Shown one piece after another: positions 26,225 to 36,905 of a stretch of DNA of 64,000 bases. The stretch is taken from assembly GCF_007992835.1 (NCBI RefSeq), contig NZ_BKBA01000003.1, forward strand, positions 372,001 through 436,000, in the 5' to 3' direction. The stretch comes from Knoellia locipacati. GTDB lineage: Bacteria; Actinomycetota; Actinomycetes; Actinomycetales; Dermatophilaceae. The position numbers and the translations under genes were made by a program. Position 1 is the first letter of the stretch. Every line of letters starts with the position of its first letter. Below the pieces are notes generated by a model, which ran no database searches, had not been told where the DNA came from, and saw nothing but the letters and a program-made list of their open reading frames with translations.

Positions 26225-26938
26225 TCAGGTGTGACGTGCGGCACGCGCCACGAACACGTGCTTGGCGATGTCGTTCGGGAGCGAGACACCGGTCGCCTCG
26301 TCGGCACCGTGGAGCGCGGCGATGACCCGGCCGCCGTCGCGCCGGACGACCGCGAGCTGGCCGGGGAGCAGGCCGGCGGCGGTGATGAGACCGAGGGCCT
26401 CGTGATCGACCTGGGCGGGCTCACCGATGCGGCGCACGGTCACCGTGACCGGCTCGGACTCGGCCACCTCGGCCAGTGTGGACAGCCCCGTGAGGAAGCC
26501 CTCGGCCACCGCCTCCCCGAACTCCTCGAGCCCGGGGATCGGGTTGCCGTACGGCGACTCGGCGTGGTCGGCGAGCAGGGCGAGGATCTTGCGCTCGACG
26601 CGGTCGGACATGACGTGCTCCCACCGGCACGCCTCGTCGTGGACGTACTCCCACTCGAGGCCGATGACGTCGACGAGCAGCCGCTCGGCGATGCGGTGCT
26701 TGCGCATGACCCGCGTCGCGAGGCGACGGCCCTCGTCGGAGAGCTCGATGTGACGGTCGCCCGCCACGGCGAGCAGCCCGTCGCGCTCCATCCGCGCCAC
26801 CGTCTGCGACACGGTGGGTCCGGAGTGGCCGAGGCGCTCGGCGATGCGGGCCCGCAGAGGAGTGATGCCCTCCTCCTCGAGCTCGAAGACGGTGCGGAGG
26901 TACATCTCCGTGGTGTCGATGAGGTCGGTCACCTGCAC
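26225..26938 (-). CDS. ideR: Iron-dependent repressor of the DtxR/IdeR family
   Basis: 237 aa. The winged-helix N-terminus TTEMYLRTVFELEEEGITPL is nearly that of IdeR. Metal ligands of the family are present: Met12, and the Cys104-x2-Glu107-His108 group in DEACRWEHVMSDRVERK. The C-terminal SH3-like domain runs from about residue 150. IdeR/DtxR bind Fe(II) and repress iron-uptake genes while controlling storage genes. It is a single gene, with the following MFS gene starting a new unit. Confidence 0.93.
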   Translation of the reverse strand: MQVTDLIDTTEMYLRTVFELEEEGITPLRARIAERLGHSGPTVSQTVARMERDGLLAVAGDRHIELSDEGRRLATRVMRKHRIAERLLVDVIGLEWEYVHDEACRWEHVMSDRVERKILALLADHAESPYGNPIPGLEEFGEAVAEGFLTGLSTLAEVAESEPVTVTVRRIGEPAQVDHEALGLITAAGLLPGQLAVVRRDGGRVIAALHGADEATGVSLPNDIAKHVFVARAARHT

Positions 26939-26948
26939 ATTCTCTCAT

Positions 26949-28196
26949 TCACCTCGCTGCAGCCCCGACCCTCCCGCGACGAGGGTCGTATGCCGGGAGC
27001 CATCGTGCGAGCCACGGCGCCCCTCCCAGGACGAGGACGCCCAGGACGACACAGGCCGGGCCCAGCCCCGCGAGGAGGGTCACCCCGCTGACGAGCAGGG
27101 GTGCACCGTTCTGGCCGATGAGCGAGAGGAACCGCCAGGCCGAGAGGAACTGGGCCCGTCCCGCCACGGGCGCCGCGTCGGCGCCGAGGGTCTGGACGAT
27201 GCCCGAGCCGAGCCCGTTGCCGATGCCCATGACCGTCGAGACGGCGGCGACGGCACCGAACCCGTGGGCGAGCGGGAGCAGCACCATCCCGACGCCGAGG
27301 ACGAGGAGGAACGGCACGGCGACCCACACCCGCCCGAACCGATCCATGACCGAGCCCGCTGGATAGAACAGCAGCACCTCGGCTCCCCCGGCGATCCCGA
27401 AGATCAACGCCGTCTGGCTGTCGGTGATGCCGACCGACTCCGCCCACAGCGGCACGAGGACGAACCGCCCCTGGCGCGCGGCGCCGATGACGAGCACCCC
27501 GAGCCCGATCGTCAGGAGCACCCTGCGGTGGCTGCGCACGACGTCCCGCAGCCCCACGCGCTCGCGCGGTGCGGCACCGGAGGCCGCCGACCCCTCGAGA
27601 CCGTCGGCGCCGGCGTGGTCGCGCAGCCCGAACCACGCCCACACGGCGGCGAGCAGACCCGCGACGACCGCGACGGCATACGCGGCCTGCGTTCCCCACA
27701 CGGCGATGATCGGGGCCGAGAGGAAGGGCCCGACGAACAGGCCGACGCGCTGGACGCCACCCATCGTCGACATCGCCCGCGCCCGGATGCGCACCGGGGC
27801 CCGGGCGGTGAGCCACGACTGCCGCGCGAGGAGGAAGACCGACCCGGTCGTCCCCATGAGCCCGATGGCGATGCCGAGGGTCCAGAGGTTCTGCGCGAGG
27901 ACGGCGAGCAGGGCACCGAGGGCGTCGACGACCGCAGCGCCCGCGAGCGCTCGCCTCTCCCCGATCCGGGCGACGAGCGAACCCGCGGGCAGGGATGAGA
28001 CGAAGGCCGTCATCCCCTCGATGAGGACGAACGCCGCCGCCACCGCCACGCTGGCCCCGAGGTTGCGCGCGCTGAGGGCGACGACCGGCAGCGCCGCGCC
28101 GATCCCGACCGACCACACCGCCGTGGGACCGAAGGCCGGCAGGGCGATGCTGCGCAGCGAGAACTCGTCGGCGGCGGGCACGTCCGCCACTCTCAC
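26949..28196 (-). CDS. Major facilitator superfamily transporter
   Basis: 415 aa from a GTG at 28196; in-frame GTGs at 28217 and 28190 are alternatives and none has a clear ribosome site. Twelve hydrophobic segments are seen, with motif-A-like loop LPAGSLVARIGERRAL after TM2. A repeat of that motif, YPAGSVMDRFGRVWVAV, follows TM8. The ligand is unknown. The gene faces the hotdog protein gene across only ~15 nt. A GGCATAC motif lies within its last codons. Confidence 0.83.
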   Translation of the reverse strand: MRVADVPAADEFSLRSIALPAFGPTAVWSVGIGAALPVVALSARNLGASVAVAAAFVLIEGMTAFVSSLPAGSLVARIGERRALAGAAVVDALGALLAVLAQNLWTLGIAIGLMGTTGSVFLLARQSWLTARAPVRIRARAMSTMGGVQRVGLFVGPFLSAPIIAVWGTQAAYAVAVVAGLLAAVWAWFGLRDHAGADGLEGSAASGAAPRERVGLRDVVRSHRRVLLTIGLGVLVIGAARQGRFVLVPLWAESVGITDSQTALIFGIAGGAEVLLFYPAGSVMDRFGRVWVAVPFLLVLGVGMVLLPLAHGFGAVAAVSTVMGIGNGLGSGIVQTLGADAAPVAGRAQFLSAWRFLSLIGQNGAPLLVSGVTLLAGLGPACVVLGVLVLGGAPWLARWLPAYDPRRGRVGAAAR

Positions 28197-28211
28197 ACGT
28201 AGGTTGTCCCC

Positions 28212-28907
28212 GTGCACGTGGTGATCCCCGGTCGGTACAACGGCCCCCCGACGTCGGGGAACGGCGGCTGGGTCAGCGGGCTCGTGGCGAGCTCCACGCC
28301 GGTGAACGAGGAGTCCCCCGCGGTGTCGGTGCGGCTACGCCTCCCTCCGCCCCTGGACCGCGAGCTCACCCTCGACGTCGGCGAGACGACCACCCTGCGT
28401 GACGGCGACGACGTCGTCGCGAGCGCCACGGCCGCGCCGACGCCCGACGGGCCGCTGCCCGACCGAGTGACCATCGAGCAGGCCCGCGCTGCCGAGGCGC
28501 ACGCGCTCTCGGCCGACGAGCACCCGTTCCCCACCTGCTACGGCTGCGGCCCCGCCCACCCGACCGGCCTGCGGATGCGCTCCGGCCGGGTCGAGGGCAC
28601 GAGCACGTATGCCGCGACCTGGACTCCCCGGGACGACTCACCTCCCGAGGTGTGGGCCGCGCTCGACTGCCCCGGCGGCAAGGCGGCCGGGTTCCCGGCC
28701 ACGCTCATGGTCCTCGGCACGATGACCGCCCGGGTCTTCACGCCTCCGGTGCTCGGCGAGGAGCACGTCGTGGTGTCGTGGTCGCGCGGCGACGACGGGC
28801 GCAAGCGGCACGCGGGCTCGGCCCTCCTCACCGCCGACGGCCGGCTGCTCGCCCGGGCCGACCAGACGTGGATCGCCATCGACGCACCACCTCGTGACCA
28901 CTCCTGA
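28212..28907 (+). CDS. Hotdog-fold protein (PaaI-like thioesterase family, cysteine-containing)
   Basis: 231 aa from the GTG at 28212. IPGRYNGPPTSGNGGWVSG at the N-terminus is the opening motif of a hotdog subgroup of unknown function. A second motif, HPFPTCYGCGPAHPTGLRM, is in the middle. The C-terminal half has the long helix and strands of a hotdog (ALDCPGGKAAGFPATLMVLG, EHVVVSWSRG). Hotdog enzymes hydrolyse or dehydrate acyl-CoA. The paired cysteines (CYGC) are conserved in this subgroup. No operon partner. Confidence 0.75.
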   Translation: MHVVIPGRYNGPPTSGNGGWVSGLVASSTPVNEESPAVSVRLRLPPPLDRELTLDVGETTTLRDGDDVVASATAAPTPDGPLPDRVTIEQARAAEAHALSADEHPFPTCYGCGPAHPTGLRMRSGRVEGTSTYAATWTPRDDSPPEVWAALDCPGGKAAGFPATLMVLGTMTARVFTPPVLGEEHVVVSWSRGDDGRKRHAGSALLTADGRLLARADQTWIAIDAPPRDHS

Positions 28908-29005
28908 CCACCTGTCGACCACCCACAGACTGATCCACCCGCACCGAGGTTCGGCATGCACAATGTTGCTGCCCGACACCGGATGAACCCGAGACGAGGG
29001 AACTT

Positions 29006-31440
<2,435 letters not shown>

Positions 31441-31460
31441 CCCTCGGCTCCCCGCTCCAC

Positions 31461-31506
31461 CCACCCCTCAGGAGAGGCTGCGATCGCAGCCCTTCCTGAG
31501 GGGTGG
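31461..31506. terminator. serC terminator
   Basis: CCACCCCTCAGGA pairs perfectly with TCCTGAGGGGTGG; a second perfect hairpin GGCTGCGATCGCAGCC lies inside. It begins 20 nt after the serC stop. Confidence 0.88.
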
Positions 31507-31658
31507 TTGGCGTTCTGGCGGGACCGCTGTGGCAGGTGGTGACTCGTGGGCACCCCGGGACGTGGGTTCCCTCACGCGCAAGGCCTGTGCAGGGGTTTCT
31601 TCCGGGTAACCTTGCGAGAGCGAGAGTTCACGACGACGTGACATCAAGGAGAGCGGAC

Positions 31659-32966
31659 ATGGGCCTGACACCTCGGGCAACGCTGGACGCACTGCGCACG
31701 ACCACGGGCCGGCGCGTCGCGGGCGCGGTCGTCGCGATCGCCGTGACCACCACCGGCGTCGCTGCCGTCGCCGCCACCGAGCCGCAGAAGCAGGCCCGCC
31801 CCCGCGTCGTCGTCCCGCCCGTCGCCGTCGAGCAGGCCGGTGGCGTGAGCTCCCTGCCCGCACTTCCCGCGCTCCCCCCGCTCGCGATGCCCGCGGGCAA
31901 CTCCTCCATCTCGCCCGAGGCGCTGCCCACGCAGACCCAGACCTGGGGCATGACGAGTGTCGCCAGCGGCATCCCCGCTCAGGCCCTCGCCGCCTACCAG
32001 GCCGCGCAGCGGCTGCTCGCCCAGGCCGACCCGGGCTGCAAGATCGACTGGGCCCTGCTGGCCGGCATCGGCAAGGTCGAGAGCGACCACGGCCGCTGGG
32101 GTCGCAACCTCCTCGACGCCGCCGGCACCGCCGTGCCCGGCATCTACGGCATCCCGCTCACCGGCAGCGGCGTCGCGCGCATCACCGACACCGACGGCGG
32201 CCGCTACGACCGCGACGTCGTCTACGACCGCGCCGTCGGGCCGATGCAGTTCATCCCCGGCACCTGGAAGTCCGTCGGTGCCGACGGCAACGGCGACGGC
32301 CGGCGCGACCCCCAGAACATGGCCGACGCGGCGACCGCCGCCGGCATCTACCTCTGCTCGGGCCCGGGTGACCTCACCCAGCCGGGCGACCTCACCCGCG
32401 CGGTGCTCCGCTACAACTACTCGATGGACTACGTCGCCAAGGTGACGAGCATCGCCGCGTCCTACCGGGCCGGGCACTCCGTCGTCCCTGCGACGGCCCT
32501 CCCGCCCGGGTATGCCGGGCGCTCGCCCTACCTTCCCCCCGCCGGTTCCCAGCCCGGCCCCGGGGCGAGCGCCTCGCCCGGCGCCACCGCCACCCCGACG
32601 CCGGCGGCGGGCACCACGCCGGCACCGGCCCCGAAGCCGACGTCGCCGGTCGCACCCGCGCCCGCGCCGAAGCCGACGACGCCCGTCCCCGCTCCCAAGC
32701 CCCCGGCGGTTCCGCTGCCCAAGCCGCCCACCGTGCCGCTGCCCAAGCCTCCGGTGGTCCCCGTGCCGACGCCGACCGTCGCCGTCGACCCCGACCCGTT
32801 CGCCGTGGGCGACACGGTGAAGATCACCGCCGGCCCCTACCTCGGGGTCACCGCGAAGATCCTCAAGGTCGACACGGTCAAGGACACCGTCACCGTGTCC
32901 GTCAAGAGCGGCCTGCTCACGGTCCCCGTGGTGCTGCCCTACAGCGCCGTCACGCTCCTCCCCTGA
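31659..32966 (+). CDS. Secreted lytic murein transglycosylase (SLT_2) with Pro-rich linker and KOW-like tail
   Basis: 435 aa from the ATG at 31659 with CAAGGAGAG upstream; TAACCT at 31607 may be its -10. A signal/anchor segment covers about residues 18-38. The MltB-like catalytic domain (~residues 105-285) has the catalytic Glu in LLAGIGKVESDHGRWG and the motif VGPMQFIPGTWKSVGADGNG. A long Pro/Ala/Lys linker follows. The final ~50 residues (FAVGDTVKITAGPYLGVTAK) look like a KOW/SH3-type beta domain. The enzyme cleaves glycan strands to anhydro-muropeptides; the tail may bind wall polymer. Confidence 0.9.
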   Translation: MGLTPRATLDALRTTTGRRVAGAVVAIAVTTTGVAAVAATEPQKQARPRVVVPPVAVEQAGGVSSLPALPALPPLAMPAGNSSISPEALPTQTQTWGMTSVASGIPAQALAAYQAAQRLLAQADPGCKIDWALLAGIGKVESDHGRWGRNLLDAAGTAVPGIYGIPLTGSGVARITDTDGGRYDRDVVYDRAVGPMQFIPGTWKSVGADGNGDGRRDPQNMADAATAAGIYLCSGPGDLTQPGDLTRAVLRYNYSMDYVAKVTSIAASYRAGHSVVPATALPPGYAGRSPYLPPAGSQPGPGASASPGATATPTPAAGTTPAPAPKPTSPVAPAPAPKPTTPVPAPKPPAVPLPKPPTVPLPKPPVVPVPTPTVAVDPDPFAVGDTVKITAGPYLGVTAKILKVDTVKDTVTVSVKSGLLTVPVVLPYSAVTLLP

Positions 32967-33006
32967 CGAGCCTGTCCCCAGCGGCCCTGAGCCGCCCCAC
33001 CACGAC

Positions 33007-33052
33007 GCGGCACGACCCGGCACCAGCAGGAGGGGGTGTCGGGTCGGGCCGC
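33007..33052. terminator. Bidirectional hairpin between the transglycosylase and the MarR operon
   Basis: An 18-bp stem with two mismatches (33007-33024 against 33035-33052, core CGACCCG/CGGGTCG) lies between convergent transcription units. Confidence 0.75.
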
Positions 33053-33079
33053 GCTCGGCGTCAGGTGAGGCGCGACGCG

Positions 33080-33166
33080 TCAGGTGAGAACGGCATACAC
33101 GATCGCCACGACGACGAGGACCGCGAGGACACCGAGCGTCATCCGGCGACGGAACGCCGGCGTCAC
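33080..33166 (-). CDS. 28-aa single-TM microprotein downstream of the MFS gene
   Basis: A GTG at 33166 overlaps the stop of the MFS gene (GTGA) and opens a 28-codon frame ending at 33080. The peptide has a basic start (AFRRRMTLG) and one continuous hydrophobic helix (VLAVLVVVAIVYAVL). The coupled start, the sensible topology and the intergenic position argue that it is a real small membrane protein. It may be a subunit or stabiliser of the transporter. No homology can be claimed. Confidence 0.55.
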   Translation of the reverse strand: MTPAFRRRMTLGVLAVLVVVAIVYAVLT

Positions 33167-34461
33167 CGCGCGGCCTCGGGCGCGGGTTCGGTCACGGTGT
33201 CACGCACCGGGAAGGCCTCGATGGTGATGCGCGGGGAGCGCTGCGACTCGTAGCTCACGCGGACATTCTGCTGCCGCGCGATCCACCACGTGACGGCAAC
33301 CAGCGTGATGCCGATGGCGATGGGGCCGATGGCGATGGTCCAGCGGGCTCCCCAGACCTCACCGATCCAGCCGATGATCGGGGCACCGATGGGCGTGCCG
33401 CCCATGAAGATCGCCATGTAGAGCGCCATGACGCGCCCGCGCACGAGTGGGTCGGTGCGCAGCTGGACCATGGCGTTGGCCGTCGTGAGCGCGGTGAGCG
33501 CGGAGAGACCGGTCGGGACGAGGGCCAGCGCGAACAGCGCGTAGGTCGGTGCGAGCGAGGCCGCCGTCGTCGAGAGGGTGAAGCCGGCCATCGACAGGAG
33601 CAGGACCCGCAGCCGCGGCTCGCCGCGGCGGGCGCTGAGCAGCGCGGCGGTGAGCGATCCGATCGCCATGATCGAGCCGAGGATGCCGTACTCGGTCGGG
33701 CCCTTGCCGAACTCCTGCGTGGCCATGAGCGCCGTCGTCACCTGGAAGTTCATGCCGAAGGTGCCAAGCACGAAGACGAGCAGCATGACGACTTGGATGT
33801 CCGGTCGGTTGCGCACGTAGCGGATGCCCTCGCGGATCGCGCCCTTGCCGCGGGTGAGCGGTGCCGGGATGAGGTCGCTCGTGCGCAGCAGTGCCAGCGC
33901 GACGAGCACGAAGACGAACGTGCCGACGTTGACGAGGAGGGTCCAGCCGGTGCCGTAGCCCGCGATCATGAGGCCGGCGACGCCGGGGCCGATGAGGCGG
34001 CCGGCGTTGAACGAGGCGCTGTTGAGCGCCACCGCGTTGGCGAGCTTGTCGCGCGGGACCATCTCGGAGACGAACGACTGCCGCGCCGGGTTGTCGATGG
34101 CGGTGATGACGCCCTGGAGGAGGGCGATCGCGTAGACCTGCCAGAGCGTGGCGACGTCGAGGAGCACGAGGCCCGCGAGCAGGAGGCTCGTCACGAGCAG
34201 CAGGCTCTGGGTGACGAGGAGGATCTGGCGCCGGGGGAAGCGGTCGGCGATCGCGCCGGCCCACGGGGCGAGCAGGAGGAACGGCAGGAACTGGAGCCCG
34301 GTGACGATGCCGAGCGCCTGGCTCGAGTGGTCGGTGAGCTCGGTGAGGACGAGCCAGTCCTGGGCGACGCGGCCCATCCAGGTCCCGACGTTGGAGACGA
34401 AGGACCCGGCGTAGAAGATGCGGTAGTTGCGCTCGGTGAACGAGGTGAAGGTGGGGCTCAC
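33163..34461 (-). CDS. MFS efflux transporter (MarR-controlled)
   Basis: 432 aa from the GTG at 34461, which overlaps the MarR stop by 4 nt. SPTFTSFTERNYRIFYAGSF begins the protein. About twelve TM segments follow, with motif A APWAGAIADRFPRRQILLV, and LLQGVITAIDNPARQSFVSE is typical of the 'MFS_3/enterobactin exporter-like' group. The C-terminus is soluble and charged. Being in an operon with a MarR repressor suggests a drug or metabolite exporter induced by its substrate. Confidence 0.88.
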   Translation of the reverse strand: MSPTFTSFTERNYRIFYAGSFVSNVGTWMGRVAQDWLVLTELTDHSSQALGIVTGLQFLPFLLLAPWAGAIADRFPRRQILLVTQSLLLVTSLLLAGLVLLDVATLWQVYAIALLQGVITAIDNPARQSFVSEMVPRDKLANAVALNSASFNAGRLIGPGVAGLMIAGYGTGWTLLVNVGTFVFVLVALALLRTSDLIPAPLTRGKGAIREGIRYVRNRPDIQVVMLLVFVLGTFGMNFQVTTALMATQEFGKGPTEYGILGSIMAIGSLTAALLSARRGEPRLRVLLLSMAGFTLSTTAASLAPTYALFALALVPTGLSALTALTTANAMVQLRTDPLVRGRVMALYMAIFMGGTPIGAPIIGWIGEVWGARWTIAIGPIAIGITLVAVTWWIARQQNVRVSYESQRSPRITIEAFPVRDTVTEPAPEAAR

Positions 34462-34913
34462 TCGCTGGCCACCTTGGTGAGGATCTCGGAGGCCCGCAGC
34501 AGGACGGCCTGCTCCTCGGGGTCGAGGTGGCCGACACGGACCGACATCCACGCGTCGCGCTTGCGACGGGTGTCCTTGAGGACCTTGCGGGCCTCGTCGG
34601 TGAGGGTGACGATGACCTGGCGCTTGTCGGCCGTACCCGGGGTCCGCTCGACGTAGCCCAGCTCGGCCAGCCCGGCGACGGTGCGGGTCATGCTCGGGGC
34701 GCTGACCTTCTCGATCTCCGCCAGCTCACCGGGGGTGCGCGGCGACTCCTCCAGCCGGGCCATGACGGAGAAGTGGTGCGGCGCGATGAGGTCGGTGCTC
34801 TCGTAGCGGACCCGGCGCGAGATGCGCATGCAGGCCAGGCGGAGCTCACCGGCGAGGGCGGACACCGCGGACGGCCGCAGCGCGGCATACGAGGTCGTGG
34901 TGTCAGAAGTCAT
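34458..34913 (-). CDS. MarR-family transcriptional repressor
   Basis: 151 aa. A winged helix is evident: FSVMARLEESPRTPGELAEI, then recognition helix VSAPSMTRTVAGLAELGYVE and the wing RTPGTADKRQVIVTLTDEA. Family members are dimers that release DNA on binding small phenolic or drug ligands. An 9-bp-arm palindrome at 34915-34948 directly upstream is the likely operator. It co-transcribes the MFS exporter and the 28-aa protein. Confidence 0.92.
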   Translation of the reverse strand: MTSDTTTSYAALRPSAVSALAGELRLACMRISRRVRYESTDLIAPHHFSVMARLEESPRTPGELAEIEKVSAPSMTRTVAGLAELGYVERTPGTADKRQVIVTLTDEARKVLKDTRRKRDAWMSVRVGHLDPEEQAVLLRASEILTKVASE

Positions 34914-34914
34914 G

Positions 34915-34948
34915 ATACTTAGCCTAACTCATTACGTGTGCTAAGTAT
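34915..34948. promoter_or_regulatory. Palindromic operator at the MarR/NCS2 divergent region
   Basis: ATACTTAGC and GCTAAGTAT form perfect 9-bp arms 16 nt apart, in an unusually AT-rich stretch immediately ahead of the MarR start. Both the MarR promoter and the divergent permease promoter could be touched. Confidence 0.75.
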
Positions 34949-35021
34949 TTCCTCCCGCGTGCGCGAGGGCCGGGCTGGACGTCGTATGCCGTCCGCTCCC
35001 CCCGGTCGCTATGGTTCCGCC

Positions 35022-36503
35022 ATGCCGACTGCCACCTCAGCCGACCCGCGCACCGGGTCCTCCACGATCGACCGCTACTTCAAGATCACCGAGCGCGGCT
35101 CGTCGATCGGCCGGGAGGTGCGCGGCGGGGTCGTCACGTTCTTCACGATGGCCTACATCGTCGTGCTCAACCCGCTCATCCTCGGGTTCGCCAAGGACGT
35201 CAACGGCGACTTCCTCGGGGGTGGCGCGGGCGACGGGTCCAACCTCCCGGCCATCGCCGCGGGCACCGCCCTCGTCGCCGGCCTGCTGACGATCCTCATG
35301 GGCGTCGTCGCGAACTTCCCGCTCGCGCTCGCCACCGGGCTCGGGCTCAACGCCTTCGTCGCGTTCGCCGTCGCGTCGCAGATGACGTGGGCCGACGCCA
35401 TGGGCCTTGTCGTCCTCGAGGGCCTCATCATCCTCGTGCTCGTGCTCACCGGCTTCCGCCAGGCGGTCTTCCACGCCGTGCCCAAGCAGCTCAAGGTCGC
35501 GATCTCGGTGGGCATCGGCCTCTTCATCGCGCTCATCGGCTTCGTCGACGCCGGGTTCGTGCGCCGCACCGCCTCGGGCACCGTGCCCGTCCAGCTCGGT
35601 GTCGACGGCTTCCTCGGCGGCTGGCCGACGTTCGTCTTCGTCGCCGGGCTCGTCCTCATCGTCGTGCTCTGGGTCCGCAAGGTCCGTGGCGCGATCCTCA
35701 TCGCCATCGCCGCGACGACCGTGCTCGCCATCGTCATCGAGGCGATCGCCAAGATCGGCCCAATGGTCATGGGCGACAAGGTCAACCCGACCGGCTGGGG
35801 CCTCATCGTCCCGACGCTGCCGGACGACATCATCGACACCCCGTCGTTCTCGACCGTCGGCCAGTTCTCGCTGCTCGGCTCGTTCCAGTCGGTCGGCATC
35901 GTCTCGGCCGCGCTGCTCATCTTCACGCTCATGCTCGCCGACTTCTTCGACACCATGGGCACGATGACCGCGATCGGCCACGAGGCCGACCTCCTCGACG
36001 AGGACGGCCTGCCGCCCCACACCGACCGGATCCTCGTCGTCGACTCGCTCGCCGCCGCCGCCGGTGGCGCCGCCGGCGTCTCGTCCAACACGAGCTACAT
36101 CGAGTCGGCCTCGGGTGTCGGCGAGGGTGCCCGCACCGGCCTGGCGTCGGTCGTCACCGGCCTGCTCTTCCTGCTGTCGATGGTCTTCGCGCCGCTCATC
36201 AAGGTCGTCCCCTCCGAGGCGGCCGTCCCGGCCCTCGTCCTCGTCGGCTTCCTCATGATGCAGCAGGTCAAGGAGATCGACTGGGACGACGTCGAGATCG
36301 CCATCCCGGCGTTCCTCACGATCGTGCTCATGCCGTTCACGTACTCGATCACCGCGGGCATCGGCGCCGGCTTCGTCGCCTACGTCCTCATCAAGGTCGT
36401 GCGTGGCAAGGCTGCGGCGATCCACCCGCTCATGTGGCTCGTCGCCGGGCTGTTCGTCCTCTACTTCGCGATCGACCCGATCAAGACCGCCCTCGGCGTC
36501 TGA
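35022..36503 (+). CDS. NCS2-family (AzgA-like) purine permease
   Basis: 493 aa from the ATG at 35022. It has 12-14 hydrophobic segments. Signature stretches of the AzgA/PbuG branch are visible: ITERGSSIGREVRGGVVTFF, TMAYIVVLNPLIL, FPLALATGLGLNAFVAF, FFDTMGTMTAIGHEADLLDE and GVSSNTSYIESASGVGEGAR. These transport adenine, guanine or hypoxanthine with protons. A very long palindrome follows the stop. Upstream lies the MarR operator region and a GTATGCCGTCCGC motif. Confidence 0.92.
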   Translation: MPTATSADPRTGSSTIDRYFKITERGSSIGREVRGGVVTFFTMAYIVVLNPLILGFAKDVNGDFLGGGAGDGSNLPAIAAGTALVAGLLTILMGVVANFPLALATGLGLNAFVAFAVASQMTWADAMGLVVLEGLIILVLVLTGFRQAVFHAVPKQLKVAISVGIGLFIALIGFVDAGFVRRTASGTVPVQLGVDGFLGGWPTFVFVAGLVLIVVLWVRKVRGAILIAIAATTVLAIVIEAIAKIGPMVMGDKVNPTGWGLIVPTLPDDIIDTPSFSTVGQFSLLGSFQSVGIVSAALLIFTLMLADFFDTMGTMTAIGHEADLLDEDGLPPHTDRILVVDSLAAAAGGAAGVSSNTSYIESASGVGEGARTGLASVVTGLLFLLSMVFAPLIKVVPSEAAVPALVLVGFLMMQQVKEIDWDDVEIAIPAFLTIVLMPFTYSITAGIGAGFVAYVLIKVVRGKAAAIHPLMWLVAGLFVLYFAIDPIKTALGV

Positions 36504-36511
36504 CGTTTTCT

Positions 36512-36589
36512 CCCGACTTATTGCCCGAATGGGACGGCACGGCGGCGCTTCGCGCGGCTGGTGCCGTCCCATTCGGGCAATAAGTCGGG
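36512..36589. repeat. Long perfect palindrome, member A of a dispersed palindrome family (also terminator)
   Basis: Arms of 29 bp (36512-36540 and 36561-36589) are perfectly complementary and contain ATTGCCCGAATGGGACGGCAC. The 20-nt centre is GC-rich (GGCGCTTCGCGCG). It lies between convergent genes and can terminate both. It is homologous to the element at 42843-42911. Confidence 0.92.
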
Positions 36590-36593
36590 GGTT

Positions 36594-36896
36594 TCAGCCG
36601 GCGTCGTGGGCGTTGCCGCGACCGCGGCGGACGTAGAGGAAGCCGATCGAGCCGAGCACGAACCCGGCGACGCAGCCCCACGGCCACCAGGAGCGCTCAC
36701 CCTCGTGCAGCGCGGGCACGACGAGGGTGACGACGAGCGCGACCAGCCACAGGACCAGGCCGATGGCGATGATCCGCTGGGTCGGGACCTGCATCGCGCG
36801 CAGGACCTCGACCTCGCTCTCGGTCACGCCGTCGGGCACCTCGGACGCCGGTATGCCGTCCACGCGCGACTCGCTCCCGCCGTCGGCCTCACCCAT
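36594..36896 (-). CDS. DUF2530 two-TM protein
   Basis: 100 aa. An acidic hydrophilic N-terminus is followed by two hydrophobic helices (IIAIGLVLWLVALVVTLVV; WWPWGCVAGFVLGSIGFLYV) and a basic end, the layout of DUF2530, an actinobacterial family of unknown function. It is 9 nt after the DUF3027 gene and belongs to the csp-DUF3027-DUF2530 operon. Confidence 0.8.
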   Translation of the reverse strand: MGEADGGSESRVDGIPASEVPDGVTESEVEVLRAMQVPTQRIIAIGLVLWLVALVVTLVVPALHEGERSWWPWGCVAGFVLGSIGFLYVRRGRGNAHDAG

Positions 36897-36905
36897 GGTC
36901 GGGCT

